From assembly GCF_038958875.1 (NCBI RefSeq), contig NZ_CP152407.1:1929501-1993500 (forward strand): a stretch of 64,000 nt of DNA. The letters run 5' to 3'. The notes under the pieces are model-generated. The model had not been told where the DNA came from and made no database searches. It was given only the letters and a program-made list of their open reading frames with translations. The DNA is from Acidovorax sp. FHTAMBA. Its GTDB lineage: Bacteria > Pseudomonadota > Gammaproteobacteria > Burkholderiales > Burkholderiaceae_C. A program made the translations under genes and the position numbers. The first letter of the stretch is position 1; each line of letters opens with the position of its first letter. Shown here piece after piece: positions 42,551 through 50,800 of this stretch.

Positions 42551-44739
42551 GGCGAGGCCTCGTCGCCGGTGCCATCGTCAGCGCCGGTGGCTGCGGCAGT
42601 AGGCGCGGCCGGAGCGGCATCGTCCAGCAGGTCATCGGGCAAGCCCGCGTCCTGCAAGGCCGGGGAACTGGTGAACTCCCACCACTGCGTAGCCTCGGTA
42701 TAGCTCTGGCGCATGTAGCCCGCGAGCTGTTGCAGATCCTGCGGCATCACCTCATCGGGGTCAGGTGCGGGCAGCGGCATCCTGATTTTCCAGAGCTGTC
42801 CGCCCTGCAGCAGCGCGAAACACTGCCCCTTGGGCAGGCCGACGACGTGCGATGGCTCGATCATCGGCACGCTGGACATGCTGATGCGGTCCTGCGTGTT
42901 CGACGTGAAATCCGTCGCGCCGCGGATGTCCGAACTGTCCGTCGCACCCGAGACGATGGTGGTGGTATAGACCTCGACCTTCGGCAATTGCCGGGTCAGC
43001 AGTTCGGCGGTGGCCGTCTCCCGGACCCGCAACATGAACAGGTTGTTGAAGTTGCCGATCACCTGGCCAGCCTTCGCGCGGTTGCCGATGCGGGCCTCGA
43101 TGTCCGAGAGGGTCTGCGTGTACGCGGTGACTTGCAGCCCGGCGCCGCCGCCCTTGTTGATGAGCGGGATGAACTCGTCGCCCATCAGCTCGTTGAACTC
43201 ATCGGCATGCACATTGATCGGCACGCGCGTACCCGCCGACGCCGCAGGCAGGCCGTCGTCGATCCCATGCTTGTAGATGTGCCCGGCGACCGACACGAGA
43301 TCGGAGAACATGGAGTTCCCGACCGCCGCGGCGACCTCGGCGTCGGACAGCGCATCCAGGCCCACATAGACGATGGCGCGCTTCCTGATGATCTGCATCC
43401 AATCGAAGATCGGACGCGGGTCGGCCAGGTCGGAGTAGTTCGGGGCCAGGAGCTGAGCGATCTTGCCGCTGGTGAGCTTCTCCAGCAGCGGCAGGAGGCT
43501 GGCGACGATCTTGTCGAAGTACGTCTTGTCGTACCTGACGGCAGAGCGCAGGCCGTCGAGCACGGGGTCGTAGTTGCGAGCCTGGGAGAGGTACTGCTCC
43601 AGCGCCACGACGCGCTTCTCGCGCCCGATCATGTTGCGCGGGATGTTCTTCTCGTTGAGCTTGGCCTCGATCTGGACGATCACCTCCCAGGCCTTGGGCT
43701 CGGTCTTGGCGAAGTAATGCTGGGCGTACTCGATGAACAGCGCGTCGATGTTGATGACGTGCCGCTGGATCAGCATGTAGTCCGGGCGCTGCCCCAACTC
43801 CACCAATGCCCTCGCGATGATGTTCACGAAGCGCCAGGCGAATTCGCGGAACGCCGCGCTGTTGCCCTCGCCGGAGAGTTGGCCCGCGATGCGGGTGGCC
43901 ACCTCCGAGATCCGCCCGAAGCGTCCCACGGCGTTGTAGCGCGCGGAAATCTCCGGCCAGCCCAAATGGAAGATGTAGAACTCGCCCTCGCGATCCGCGC
44001 GCTTGGCCTCGACATACATCCGCTTCAGGAGATCGGCATCGCCCTTGGGGTCGATGACGATGACGACCTCATGCTCGCCCGCGGCGTTCTTGCGGCGGAT
44101 GTCCTGGGTCACGAACAACTCGGCGAGCCGGGTCTTGCCCACGCGCGTGGTGCCCAGCACCAGCGAATGGCCGACCCGCTCGCCCAGGGGCAGGCTGACG
44201 TCCACCTCCTCGGGCTCTATGCCATGCAGCCGTGGCAGACCGCCCACGGGCGGCAGCGGCCGCACCGGATTGAAGGGAACATCCCAGCCCGTGAGCCTTG
44301 GCAGGCGTGAAAGCGGAAACGGTGCGAATTCCAGCCGCTCCTCCAGCCGCCGCGCCAGCCGGTAAGCAGGTGTCGGCTCCACGTAGCGGCGGAACTCCGG
44401 CCGGTACGTCTGCATGAGCCTATGGGTGTGCTTCTGCTCCCACAGAAAGCCCCGCCCTATGAAGAGGCGCTGCTGGCTGACCGGCACGTCCCGGCTCGTC
44501 ATCACGTAGCGCGGCAACCTGCGGATGTTGCGCCGGTAGCGCAGGATGACGCGGGCATCGCGGTAGCGGATCGCGCCGTAGGCGCCGAACGCCAGCGCGC
44601 TGCCGACGCCCATGGCCGGGCTCAACGCGAGCGACCACGGGGCCACCAGGGACAGAAACGCGGCGCCCGCACATGCGGCGACGGTGTATAGCTCCACCGC
44701 TGGGCGCAGCAGAACCTCGACCGGCTGTTTCCCCGACAT
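42547..44739 (-). CDS. traD: Type IV coupling protein TraD
   Basis: 730-residue inner-membrane ATPase that links the relaxosome to the secretion channel. Two N-terminal membrane segments (AACAGAAFLSLVAPWSLALSPAMGVGSALAFGAYGAI) precede the ATPase with Walker A GTTRVGKTR (about 195-203), Walker B-like VVIVIDPKGD, and NVHADEFNELMGDEFIPL. The C-terminus is proline/alanine/aspartate-rich. Its ATG lies 4 bases after the stop of the TIGR03765 gene. Confidence 0.93.
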   Translation of the reverse strand: MSGKQPVEVLLRPAVELYTVAACAGAAFLSLVAPWSLALSPAMGVGSALAFGAYGAIRYRDARVILRYRRNIRRLPRYVMTSRDVPVSQQRLFIGRGFLWEQKHTHRLMQTYRPEFRRYVEPTPAYRLARRLEERLEFAPFPLSRLPRLTGWDVPFNPVRPLPPVGGLPRLHGIEPEEVDVSLPLGERVGHSLVLGTTRVGKTRLAELFVTQDIRRKNAAGEHEVVIVIDPKGDADLLKRMYVEAKRADREGEFYIFHLGWPEISARYNAVGRFGRISEVATRIAGQLSGEGNSAAFREFAWRFVNIIARALVELGQRPDYMLIQRHVINIDALFIEYAQHYFAKTEPKAWEVIVQIEAKLNEKNIPRNMIGREKRVVALEQYLSQARNYDPVLDGLRSAVRYDKTYFDKIVASLLPLLEKLTSGKIAQLLAPNYSDLADPRPIFDWMQIIRKRAIVYVGLDALSDAEVAAAVGNSMFSDLVSVAGHIYKHGIDDGLPAASAGTRVPINVHADEFNELMGDEFIPLINKGGGAGLQVTAYTQTLSDIEARIGNRAKAGQVIGNFNNLFMLRVRETATAELLTRQLPKVEVYTTTIVSGATDSSDIRGATDFTSNTQDRISMSSVPMIEPSHVVGLPKGQCFALLQGGQLWKIRMPLPAPDPDEVMPQDLQQLAGYMRQSYTEATQWWEFTSSPALQDAGLPDDLLDDAAPAAPTAAATGADDGTGDEASP

Positions 44740-44743
44740 GGCT

Positions 44744-45301
44744 TCATTGCTCGATGCCGGTGGCCGTGATCAGCGCCGGGTAGTGCCGTAGGCCCAGGCG
44801 TTCTACCAGGTCGTCACCGGATGCGGGCGCCAGCGGCACGCCGGGCGCCAGTGCGCGCAGCCGCGCCAGGGCCTGTGCGGTCTCGACGTTGACCACCAGG
44901 CCGACCGCACCGCGCTCGCGCAACGAGGCCGCATGGCGGCGCAGCCACGCCTGGGACGCCGCGTCGTCTCCGACGACCACGAAGGGCCGCAGACCCGGCG
45001 CTTCGATCACCCGCCGCGCCACGGTGCCGGGCGTGAGCTTGGCGCTGCGCACTGGCAGCATCGCTGCCTCATCGGCAGGCGTTGCCGGGACCTGGGGTAC
45101 AGGGATGGGCGGCCGCGCTGTGCCGTTGCCATCCGATTTGCGAGGCTGAAGGTTCAGGGCTTCGTAGTACGGCAGTGCCGAGGTGCCGCCCCGGTCTTCG
45201 ACCACGATCAGCGGCTCGGCGGCATGCGAGGCCAGCGGCATCGCCGCCACCAGCACGAGAAGGCCTTTCAACGTGAGATTGGCCAGATGAGATTTCGTCA
45301 T
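44744..45301 (-). CDS. TIGR03765-family conjugative element protein
   Basis: 185-residue exported protein with signal peptide (TLKGLLVLVAAMPLASHAAE). The mature N-terminus is LIVVEDRGGTSALPYYEALN and the C-terminus is a thioredoxin-like or TrbC-type fold (GVPLAPASGDDLVERLGLRHYPALITATGIEQ). ATG 45301 overlaps the preceding stop in ATGA. It lies directly before traD, as typical. Confidence 0.88.
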   Translation of the reverse strand: MTKSHLANLTLKGLLVLVAAMPLASHAAEPLIVVEDRGGTSALPYYEALNLQPRKSDGNGTARPPIPVPQVPATPADEAAMLPVRSAKLTPGTVARRVIEAPGLRPFVVVGDDAASQAWLRRHAASLRERGAVGLVVNVETAQALARLRALAPGVPLAPASGDDLVERLGLRHYPALITATGIEQ

Positions 45302-45903
45302 GGGGAGGTCTCCTGACGCACGGCGAGCGCCGCGACGGTGGGGCGCGTGCCCTGCACGCGGGCGAGATGCCGGGACACGCTGCGCCGATACCGCGCGGCG
45401 GGCTCTCCGCCTGCGGGGCGGTGGTAGCGGCCGATCGCGAGCAGCCAGTCCTCGCCGGGGACGTATTGCTCTTTCAGGATCTCGGCGGCGATGGCGAGGT
45501 TGCGGTACGGGTCCATCAGGTCGCACGGGCTGGTGAAGCGGTGCTTCTGGTAGCCGAGGTTGATCTGCCCCAGGCCGGCGTCGATGCGTGTGTGCGGCGT
45601 GGAGCGCATTGCCTGCTGCAGGCCAGTGCAGGCGTCGGCGCGGGTGGCGAAGCGACGTGTCTGACCGGCGACGTTGAGGGACCACGGCCACGGCACGATC
45701 CGCCCGTTGCGCCGAATCCCGCTCTCCTGCAATGCCACGGCGTAGAGCACTGCCGAGGGAATGCCGGCGCGCTGCGCGGCGAGCTGGTAGGCCGGCGGTG
45801 GAACCTCCTGGGCATGGGCGGTGCCGGCGTTCGAGCCGGCGGCGAGCAGCAGCGCGAGCAACATGCGCGAGGCAGGCACGGCGATCAGGGTTGACGCTGC
45901 CAT
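45298..45903 (-). CDS. Lytic transglycosylase (VirB1-like) of the transfer system
   Basis: 201-residue peptidoglycan hydrolase that opens the cell wall for the secretion apparatus. After a signal peptide (MLLALLLAAGSNAGTAHAQ) comes the SLT fold with catalytic Glu60 in SAVLYAVALQESGIRR and the downstream GLGQINLGYQKHRF. The ATG at 45903 overlaps the upstream gene by 19 bases. Confidence 0.92.
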   Translation of the reverse strand: MAASTLIAVPASRMLLALLLAAGSNAGTAHAQEVPPPAYQLAAQRAGIPSAVLYAVALQESGIRRNGRIVPWPWSLNVAGQTRRFATRADACTGLQQAMRSTPHTRIDAGLGQINLGYQKHRFTSPCDLMDPYRNLAIAAEILKEQYVPGEDWLLAIGRYHRPAGGEPAARYRRSVSRHLARVQGTRPTVAALAVRQETSP

Positions 45904-46625
45904 TGGCCGTTGACCTCGCGCACGACAGCCGGCAGTTCGCCGGGCAGGCCCAGCGACAGCCAGCGGCCGCCATCGTGGTTGAGCGTGATGCTGCCGCTGC
46001 GCACCCGTGCCGGGTCGATCTGCGCGCGCTTGGCCCAGTCGCGGATGCGCGCATCGTCCTGGCGGCTGCCGACCATGTACAGGTCGAACGGGGAACCTGA
46101 TGTCTGCAGGCGCTGCACGAGCTGCCCGCAGGCCGCGCAGCCGTCCTTCACGAAAACCGCCGTCCGGCCGCTGCTGCGCACGGCTGCGGCGCTTGCTGTG
46201 GTGCCCGGCATGTCGTCGGGCAGGTTCACGCGCTGCATGCCGGGGTTCAGGCGCTGCCACGCGGCGTCATAGGCGCGCTGGTAGGCGAGCAGCTTCTCCA
46301 CGCGGCGCGCCTCGGCCTGCACTTGCAATTCGGCATAGCGCCGCCGCTCTTCATCCGAGCGGGCCTCGACGCCCAGCGCGGACAGCGGGTCCAGGTTGGG
46401 CGAGTAGATGCCCAGCGGCCCCTCCATGAGTTCCCGGTAGCGGACGAACTCGTCGTCGCGCAGGCCCCATTCCTTCGCCAGCCGCGAGTCCTGGCTGTGC
46501 GCGATCTGACTCTGGCTCGTGCGGGCGGGCTGGACGTTGGAGGCTTGCTGGGGTGTCTGCTGTGCTGGCGCCGGCAGGTGCAGCGTTGCCAGCAGAGACA
46601 GGATGAGGATGGGATGGCGTTGCAT
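45885..46625 (-). CDS. TIGR03759-family conjugative element protein
   Basis: 246-residue exported protein with a signal peptide (HPILILSLLATLHLPAPAQ). The mid part has the family-like DSRLAKEWGLRDDEFVRYRELMEGPLGIYSPNLDPLSALGVEAR. The C-terminal third carries a CxxC in FVKDGCAACGQLVQRL and may be a thioredoxin-like module. It lies before the lytic transglycosylase with a 19-base overlap. Confidence 0.9.
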   Translation of the reverse strand: MQRHPILILSLLATLHLPAPAQQTPQQASNVQPARTSQSQIAHSQDSRLAKEWGLRDDEFVRYRELMEGPLGIYSPNLDPLSALGVEARSDEERRRYAELQVQAEARRVEKLLAYQRAYDAAWQRLNPGMQRVNLPDDMPGTTASAAAVRSSGRTAVFVKDGCAACGQLVQRLQTSGSPFDLYMVGSRQDDARIRDWAKRAQIDPARVRSGSITLNHDGGRWLSLGLPGELPAVVREVNGQWQRQP

Positions 46626-46637
46626 CGCGTGGCCTCC

Positions 46638-47279
46638 TCAAGGAACCGCCACGCGGCGGATCTGCTCGCCGGCCTGGAACACGGCGGTGCTGCCCTCGAT
46701 GGCCTGCAAGCGCCATGGGCCGACGGCATCGCCCGGCAGCAGCACCTGCACCTGGTCGGCGGTGAAATCCCCCGCAGCTGGCGCGACGGACACGCTGCGC
46801 TGGCCGGCGCGCAACTCGGCGCCCACGACACGGAACGGCAGCGGCGGTGGCACGGGGGTGACGGCGGCGGGCTTGGGTGGGCGCGGTTGTACTGGTGCGG
46901 GAGCACGCGCCGCTGTCTGGCGCGCCTTGATCTGCTCGACTTCGGCACGCAGCGCCTGAAGCTCTTCCGCGGCGGCATGGCCTCCCAGCGCTTGCTCGGC
47001 CTGCGCGATGCGCGCCTCCAGGGCCTGGCGGGTGTCTTGCAGGCCTGCTGCCGTGGCGGCCGCTGGCCGCTGCTGCAAGGCCTGGGTGGTCTCGGCCAGC
47101 CCGGCCACCTGCGCTGCGAGGCGTTGCAGGCCGGCATCGGCCCGCTCTCGGTCGGCCAGTTCGTTCATCGCCTGGGAGCCCAGGAGCACGAAGACGCTGA
47201 GACAGAGCAGCCACAGCCAGAGCAGGCTCTGCACGACCACGGCGGCGGTCGCGCGCCGGGGAGGCTGCGCGGCGTTCAT
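46638..47279 (-). CDS. Conserved membrane-anchored coiled-coil protein of the transfer operon
   Basis: 213 residues: one N-terminal membrane helix (VVVQSLLWLWLLCLSVFVLLG), a long helical coiled coil (LQRLAAQVAGLAETTQALQQ, on to about residue 120), a proline-rich linker and a small beta domain (FRVVGAELRAGQRSVSVAP). The layout resembles PilN/PilO- or PilP-like assembly proteins. It overlaps the PilL-like gene by 4 bases. I do not know a firm family name. Confidence 0.75.
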   Translation of the reverse strand: MNAAQPPRRATAAVVVQSLLWLWLLCLSVFVLLGSQAMNELADRERADAGLQRLAAQVAGLAETTQALQQRPAAATAAGLQDTRQALEARIAQAEQALGGHAAAEELQALRAEVEQIKARQTAARAPAPVQPRPPKPAAVTPVPPPLPFRVVGAELRAGQRSVSVAPAAGDFTADQVQVLLPGDAVGPWRLQAIEGSTAVFQAGEQIRRVAVP

Positions 47280-47842
47280 GGCTGGCCTCCGTCGATGGGA
47301 AATGTCTGCACCGCCTCGGCGGCGGGTGCCTCGGGAACCGGCTCGGCCGCTGCGTCGCCGCCGGGCCGCTCGAAGCAGACCTGGCGCGTGCGGTCATCCG
47401 CGTGCAGTTCCCAGGCCGGCCCGGCCAGGGTGAGCAGCGCATCGCGCAGGCTCATGGGACCGAGATGCAGGTGCGCTGCCGGCAGCGGCAGCGCGTACAG
47501 TTCGATCGCGGCATGCGCCGTCTGGCACAGGCCGTAGCCGCTGCGCTTGAGCACGTGCCGCAGCCCGTCACCGACCGTGGCGCGGGCGTCCTCGGGCATG
47601 GACACGTCGATGGTCTGCAGCAGCAGGTCGCGCTGCGCCGCCAGCGGCGCCAGTTCCACGAGGGTGTAGCGGCCGTAGCGCACGACGGGGATGAGTTCTG
47701 ACGCCTCGGGTGCGGGCGCGGGCGAGGCTTCCTCGATGGCGTCGGGCGCCGGTGGCGCTGCGGTGGTCGCGCAGCCGCTGGCCAGGACCGCGGCCAGCAG
47801 GCCGGCGCCGACCAGACGCCGGGGGAGATGGATTGCGAGCAT
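47276..47842 (-). CDS. PilL N-terminal domain lipoprotein
   Basis: 188 residues. ATG 47842 gives MLAIHLPRRLVGAGLLAAVLASGCATTAAPP with a lipobox LASGC. The mature part (VVRYGRYTLVELAPLAAQRDLLLQTIDVSMPEDARATVGDGLRHVLKRSGYGLC) is the PilL-N domain found in plasmid-borne thin-pilus and ICE systems, related to secretin-associated lipoproteins. It is the first gene of the leftward transfer region in this window. Confidence 0.87.
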   Translation of the reverse strand: MLAIHLPRRLVGAGLLAAVLASGCATTAAPPAPDAIEEASPAPAPEASELIPVVRYGRYTLVELAPLAAQRDLLLQTIDVSMPEDARATVGDGLRHVLKRSGYGLCQTAHAAIELYALPLPAAHLHLGPMSLRDALLTLAGPAWELHADDRTRQVCFERPGGDAAAEPVPEAPAAEAVQTFPIDGGQP

Positions 47843-48032
47843 GGCATCGGCTCTTCTGTTGGGATGCTGATACCTTGGCCGCACGCCGCGGCGCGGTCAG
47901 CCAGAAATGCGAACTGCGGGCTGCCCGGTTTTGGCGGGGCGGGGCGTATCGTCTGGGGGCACGCCGACGTTGCAATGGCTGTGGCGCGTAGACGGGCAGC
48001 CAGCTTGGCCTACTGCATGGCGATTTGCATTT

Positions 48033-48073
48033 GATTCGCGATGTGGGACATAAAATGGTACATTGCGCGAATC
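48033..48073 (+). promoter_or_regulatory. Operator-like inverted repeat before the abiEi gene
   Basis: GATTCGCG (48033-48040) and CGCGAATC (48066-48073) form an 8-bp perfect inverted repeat spaced by 25 bases, with flanking TGCA on both sides extending it. A TAAAAT (48051-48056) between the arms could be the -10 box. AbiEi antitoxins are known to repress their own promoters by binding inverted repeats. Confidence 0.5.
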
Positions 48074-48096
48074 CATTGCAAAACATCGCCCTGGCC

Positions 48097-48909
48097 ATGC
48101 CTCAACACCTGTCGGATGTCCTGAACGCCTGTGAGCGCGCGGGCAAGCTGAACGTGCGCGGCAAGGACTTACACGCCAAGCTGCCCGATGCGAGCCCCGA
48201 GGCACTGCGCAAGGCGCTGTACCGCCAGCAGCGGGCCGGGCGGCTGGTGCGCCTGTCCCGCGGCTCGGACCATTGGCTGATCGTGCCGTTGCAGTACGCG
48301 GCCACCGGCAGTCCGCCGCTGGAGGCCTGGCTCGACGCCTACCTGCGCAAGACCCTGGAGACGCCTTACTACGTCGGGCTGCTCAGCGCGGCGGAGGCCC
48401 ACGGCGCCTCGCCCTATGCCGTCATGGTCACGCAGGTGATGGTGGAAACCAAGCGCCGCCCGATCACCGTTGGCCGGCACGAACTCGTTTTCCACACCTG
48501 CGCGCGCATCGAAGCGATGCCGACCCGCTGGCACGAGAGTGCCGATGGCCGCTTCAAGGTCAGCACACCCGAGTTGACCGCGCTGGACCTGATCCAGCGC
48601 GACAGCGCGCTGGGCGGCATGGGCCGGGTGCGGGAAGTTCTGCGCGCGCTCTGGTCCCACTGCACGCCGGCGGGCCTGACCCAGGCGCTGGACGCCCTGC
48701 AGAGCGTGCCGGTGGCGCAACGGCTCGGCGCGCTCCTGACGCTCGACGAGCAGGCCAACCTGCTGGCGCCGCTGTCCCACTGGCTGCGGGGCAGGCCGAT
48801 GCGGCTGATCGCGCTCGAAGGCCCGCTTCCCCCAGGTGAAGAACGCAGCGACCACACCAATACAGATTTCAAGGTCTGGATGGGACCCCAGCAAGGAGCC
48901 AATACGTGA
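48097..48909 (+). CDS. AbiEi-type antitoxin and autorepressor
   Basis: 270 residues. The N-terminal winged helix (VLNACERAGKLNVRGKDLHAKLPDASPEALRKALYRQQRAGRLVRLSRG) binds DNA, and the C-terminal domain (TPYYVGLLSAAEAHGASPYAVMVTQVMVETKRRPITVGRHELVFHTC) neutralises the toxin effect in type IV systems. ATG 48097 is favoured over an upstream in-frame ATG at 48025, which precedes the inverted repeat. Its stop overlaps the toxin start by one base. Confidence 0.87.
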   Translation: MPQHLSDVLNACERAGKLNVRGKDLHAKLPDASPEALRKALYRQQRAGRLVRLSRGSDHWLIVPLQYAATGSPPLEAWLDAYLRKTLETPYYVGLLSAAEAHGASPYAVMVTQVMVETKRRPITVGRHELVFHTCARIEAMPTRWHESADGRFKVSTPELTALDLIQRDSALGGMGRVREVLRALWSHCTPAGLTQALDALQSVPVAQRLGALLTLDEQANLLAPLSHWLRGRPMRLIALEGPLPPGEERSDHTNTDFKVWMGPQQGANT

Positions 48910-49760
48910 TGCAGCAAACCCACCTGACAGCCTGGCAGTCCCATGCCCCCTGGCCCAAGCGCAGCCAGGTCGAACAGGACCTGCGCCTGTCGCGTGGCGT
49001 GGCCGCGATCTTTGCCGACGAAGTGCTGCGCGAGCACCTGGCCATGCGCGGCGGCACGGTGCTGCACAAGGCCCACCTGGCGCCGGCGGCGCGCTACTCC
49101 GAGGACATCGACCTGGTGCTGGTCAAGGCGATGGACACCGACACGCTGGACCGCCACCTGCGCCGCGTGCTGGCGCCGGTGCTGGGCCGCCCCAGCGATT
49201 CGCTGATCGCCGATGCCTGGCTGGCGATCCGCAACGTGTTGCGGCCTTCCAAGATCCTGCGCATGGCCTTCAAGTTCGTGCCGCTGGGCCTGCAGCGCGA
49301 GGAGACCATCAAGGTCGAGGTCAACCTCAACGAAAGCGCCTCCCTCTATCCCCTGGTCGACGTGGCGCTGGACGTGCTCGACGACGAGGGCGACCCCCTG
49401 CAGGCCGTGGCGCGCTCCTACGACATCAACGAAATGCTGGGCACCAAGACGCGCGCGCTGATGCAGCGCGAGCAAGGGCGCGACCTGTTCGACCTGGCCC
49501 ACGCCTGGCAGCTCAGCGAGGCCGGCAGCACGCCCTACGCCGTCGATGGGGCCAAGGCCATGCAGGCGTTCGTCTGGTATCTGGAGAAGGAAGGCACGCA
49601 GTTCAGCGCCCAGGAAGCCAACGCGCATCTGGACGCGCGCCTGGGCAAGGCGGGCTTCCGCCATGACATGGACACGCTGCTGCGGCCCGGCCTGCCGGCC
49701 TTCGATGTGGACCGGGCGGGCGAGATCGTGCGCGAGGCGTATTTCAGGCACTTGCCATAG
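48909..49760 (+). CDS. AbiEii-type nucleotidyltransferase toxin
   Basis: 283 residues of the nucleotidyltransferase fold. Motif I is seen as MRGGTVLHKAHLAPAARYSEDIDLVL (Gly-Gly-Thr plus Asp66-Asp68), motif III as IKVEVNLNE and motif IV as KTRALMQREQGRDLFDLAHAW. AbiE toxins block growth, giving phage abortive infection and element stabilisation. The ATG at 48909 overlaps the antitoxin TGA (TGATG); GGAG lies 11 bases upstream. A GTG 3 bases earlier is an alternative start. No downstream partner is needed. Confidence 0.87.
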   Translation: MQQTHLTAWQSHAPWPKRSQVEQDLRLSRGVAAIFADEVLREHLAMRGGTVLHKAHLAPAARYSEDIDLVLVKAMDTDTLDRHLRRVLAPVLGRPSDSLIADAWLAIRNVLRPSKILRMAFKFVPLGLQREETIKVEVNLNESASLYPLVDVALDVLDDEGDPLQAVARSYDINEMLGTKTRALMQREQGRDLFDLAHAWQLSEAGSTPYAVDGAKAMQAFVWYLEKEGTQFSAQEANAHLDARLGKAGFRHDMDTLLRPGLPAFDVDRAGEIVREAYFRHLP

Positions 49761-49767
49761 CGCCCAG

Positions 49768-49790
49768 GAAAAAGGCCCCGGGTGGGGCCT
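49768..49790 (-). terminator. Terminator of the leftward accessory block
   Basis: On the minus strand AGGCCCC-ACCC-GGGGCCT is followed by five T. It lies 29 bases after the stop of the gene at 49819 and also between the convergent abiEii gene and that block. Confidence 0.8.
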
Positions 49791-49818
49791 GTGAAAATGG
49801 TTGTCGTACTTCGCCGGA

Positions 49819-50688
49819 TCAATCCCTGGCCAGCTTCAGGCCGGGATCGACCTGCGCCAGCTGGGTATGCGCCCAACAGCGCACGAGCTGGCCGTTTTCG
49901 CCGACTGGCCGAACCGCCATCGCTGACGAATACCCGCCCAAGTCGCTGGTGTCGTAGCAGATGACTTTGACCTGGCCGGCGTCGCAGCGGACAGATTGGA
50001 TTTGGCGGTCGGTCATATCGAGCACGATGACCTGCGGGACAAGACCCAGTTCGCGGGCGGCCGACAGGACGGCTCCGTGTTCGGCTGCGTCGAAGCAGAC
50101 GAACGGCCCTTCATACCGAGCTTCTTCGGCCAAGTCCTTGGCCTTGCCGTAGTGGATACCCAGGTCGTATTCTTCCTGGGTGATCCAGACCTTGAAGACT
50201 GGCATGTCGGGACTGCCAGAGACATCGATGCAGGCAACCGCGACTTGCATCTCGATCTCACCGTCATCGGCAGGTTCGGTCGAGGGGATGATGGCTTGGC
50301 CCGAGGGAACTTCGTCGGCCATGCCCATGCGCTCGCGCATTTCGTCGACGAAATCCTCGGGGGCCATCAGGCCATAGCGCGCCAGGCGCAAGGGAATGTC
50401 CTCTGCACCGAGGTTGCCGTCCTCGATGCGCTGCTGCATGAAGGCGGCGATCTCGGCTTCGAGCGCATCGCTGTTAGTCGCCGAGGGCAACTCGGTCACC
50501 TCGATCGACCAGGCATCCACCTTCGCGGCGGTCTCATCGATTAGCAACCTCTCGCCGATGGCGCGTTCCCACATGCGTTGTAGCCGTGCCAGCATTTCAG
50601 GCGCGGCCTCACCGTTGAGCAGATAGGTCACGTCCAGCGTCAGGCGAGCATTGACGGTTTCGGGCGTAGCTTGGGTATGGGTATTCAT
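49819..50688 (-). CDS. Conserved hypothetical protein of the accessory block
   Basis: 289 residues, soluble, acidic. The N-terminal half (LTLDVTYLLNGEAAPEMLARLQRMWERAIGERLLIDETAAKVDAWSIEVTEL) is helical; the C-terminal half contains FKVWITQEEYDLGIHYGKAKDLAEEARYEGPFVCFDAAEH and a beta-rich end (QVIVLDMTDRQIQSVRCDAGQVKVICYDTSDLGGYSSAMAV). ATG 50688 is fixed by a perfect AAGGAGA seven bases upstream. It is the last gene of the block, before a terminator. I do not recognise a named family. Confidence 0.8.
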   Translation of the reverse strand: MNTHTQATPETVNARLTLDVTYLLNGEAAPEMLARLQRMWERAIGERLLIDETAAKVDAWSIEVTELPSATNSDALEAEIAAFMQQRIEDGNLGAEDIPLRLARYGLMAPEDFVDEMRERMGMADEVPSGQAIIPSTEPADDGEIEMQVAVACIDVSGSPDMPVFKVWITQEEYDLGIHYGKAKDLAEEARYEGPFVCFDAAEHGAVLSAARELGLVPQVIVLDMTDRQIQSVRCDAGQVKVICYDTSDLGGYSSAMAVRPVGENGQLVRCWAHTQLAQVDPGLKLARD

Positions 50689-50707
50689 GGAAATCTCCTT
50701 GGGATGG

Positions 50708-50749
50708 AAAAAGCGCAGCCACGACCACTGAGATCGTGGGCGTGGCTGC
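50708..50749 (-). other. Intergenic stem-loop with U-run before the 50688 start
   Basis: On the minus strand GCAGCCACG ... CGTGGCTGC (9-bp arms, 17-base loop) is followed closely by TTTTT, and the Shine-Dalgarno AAGGAG comes about 10 bases later. The left arm can pair instead with a nearer TCGTGG (CCACGA/TCGTGG, 50719-50739), giving two exclusive folds. Confidence 0.6.
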
Positions 50750-50800
50750 AAGGTGGAAACAACGGAAAGCCGGCGGCACTAGGCCGGCGTTGGCATGGGA

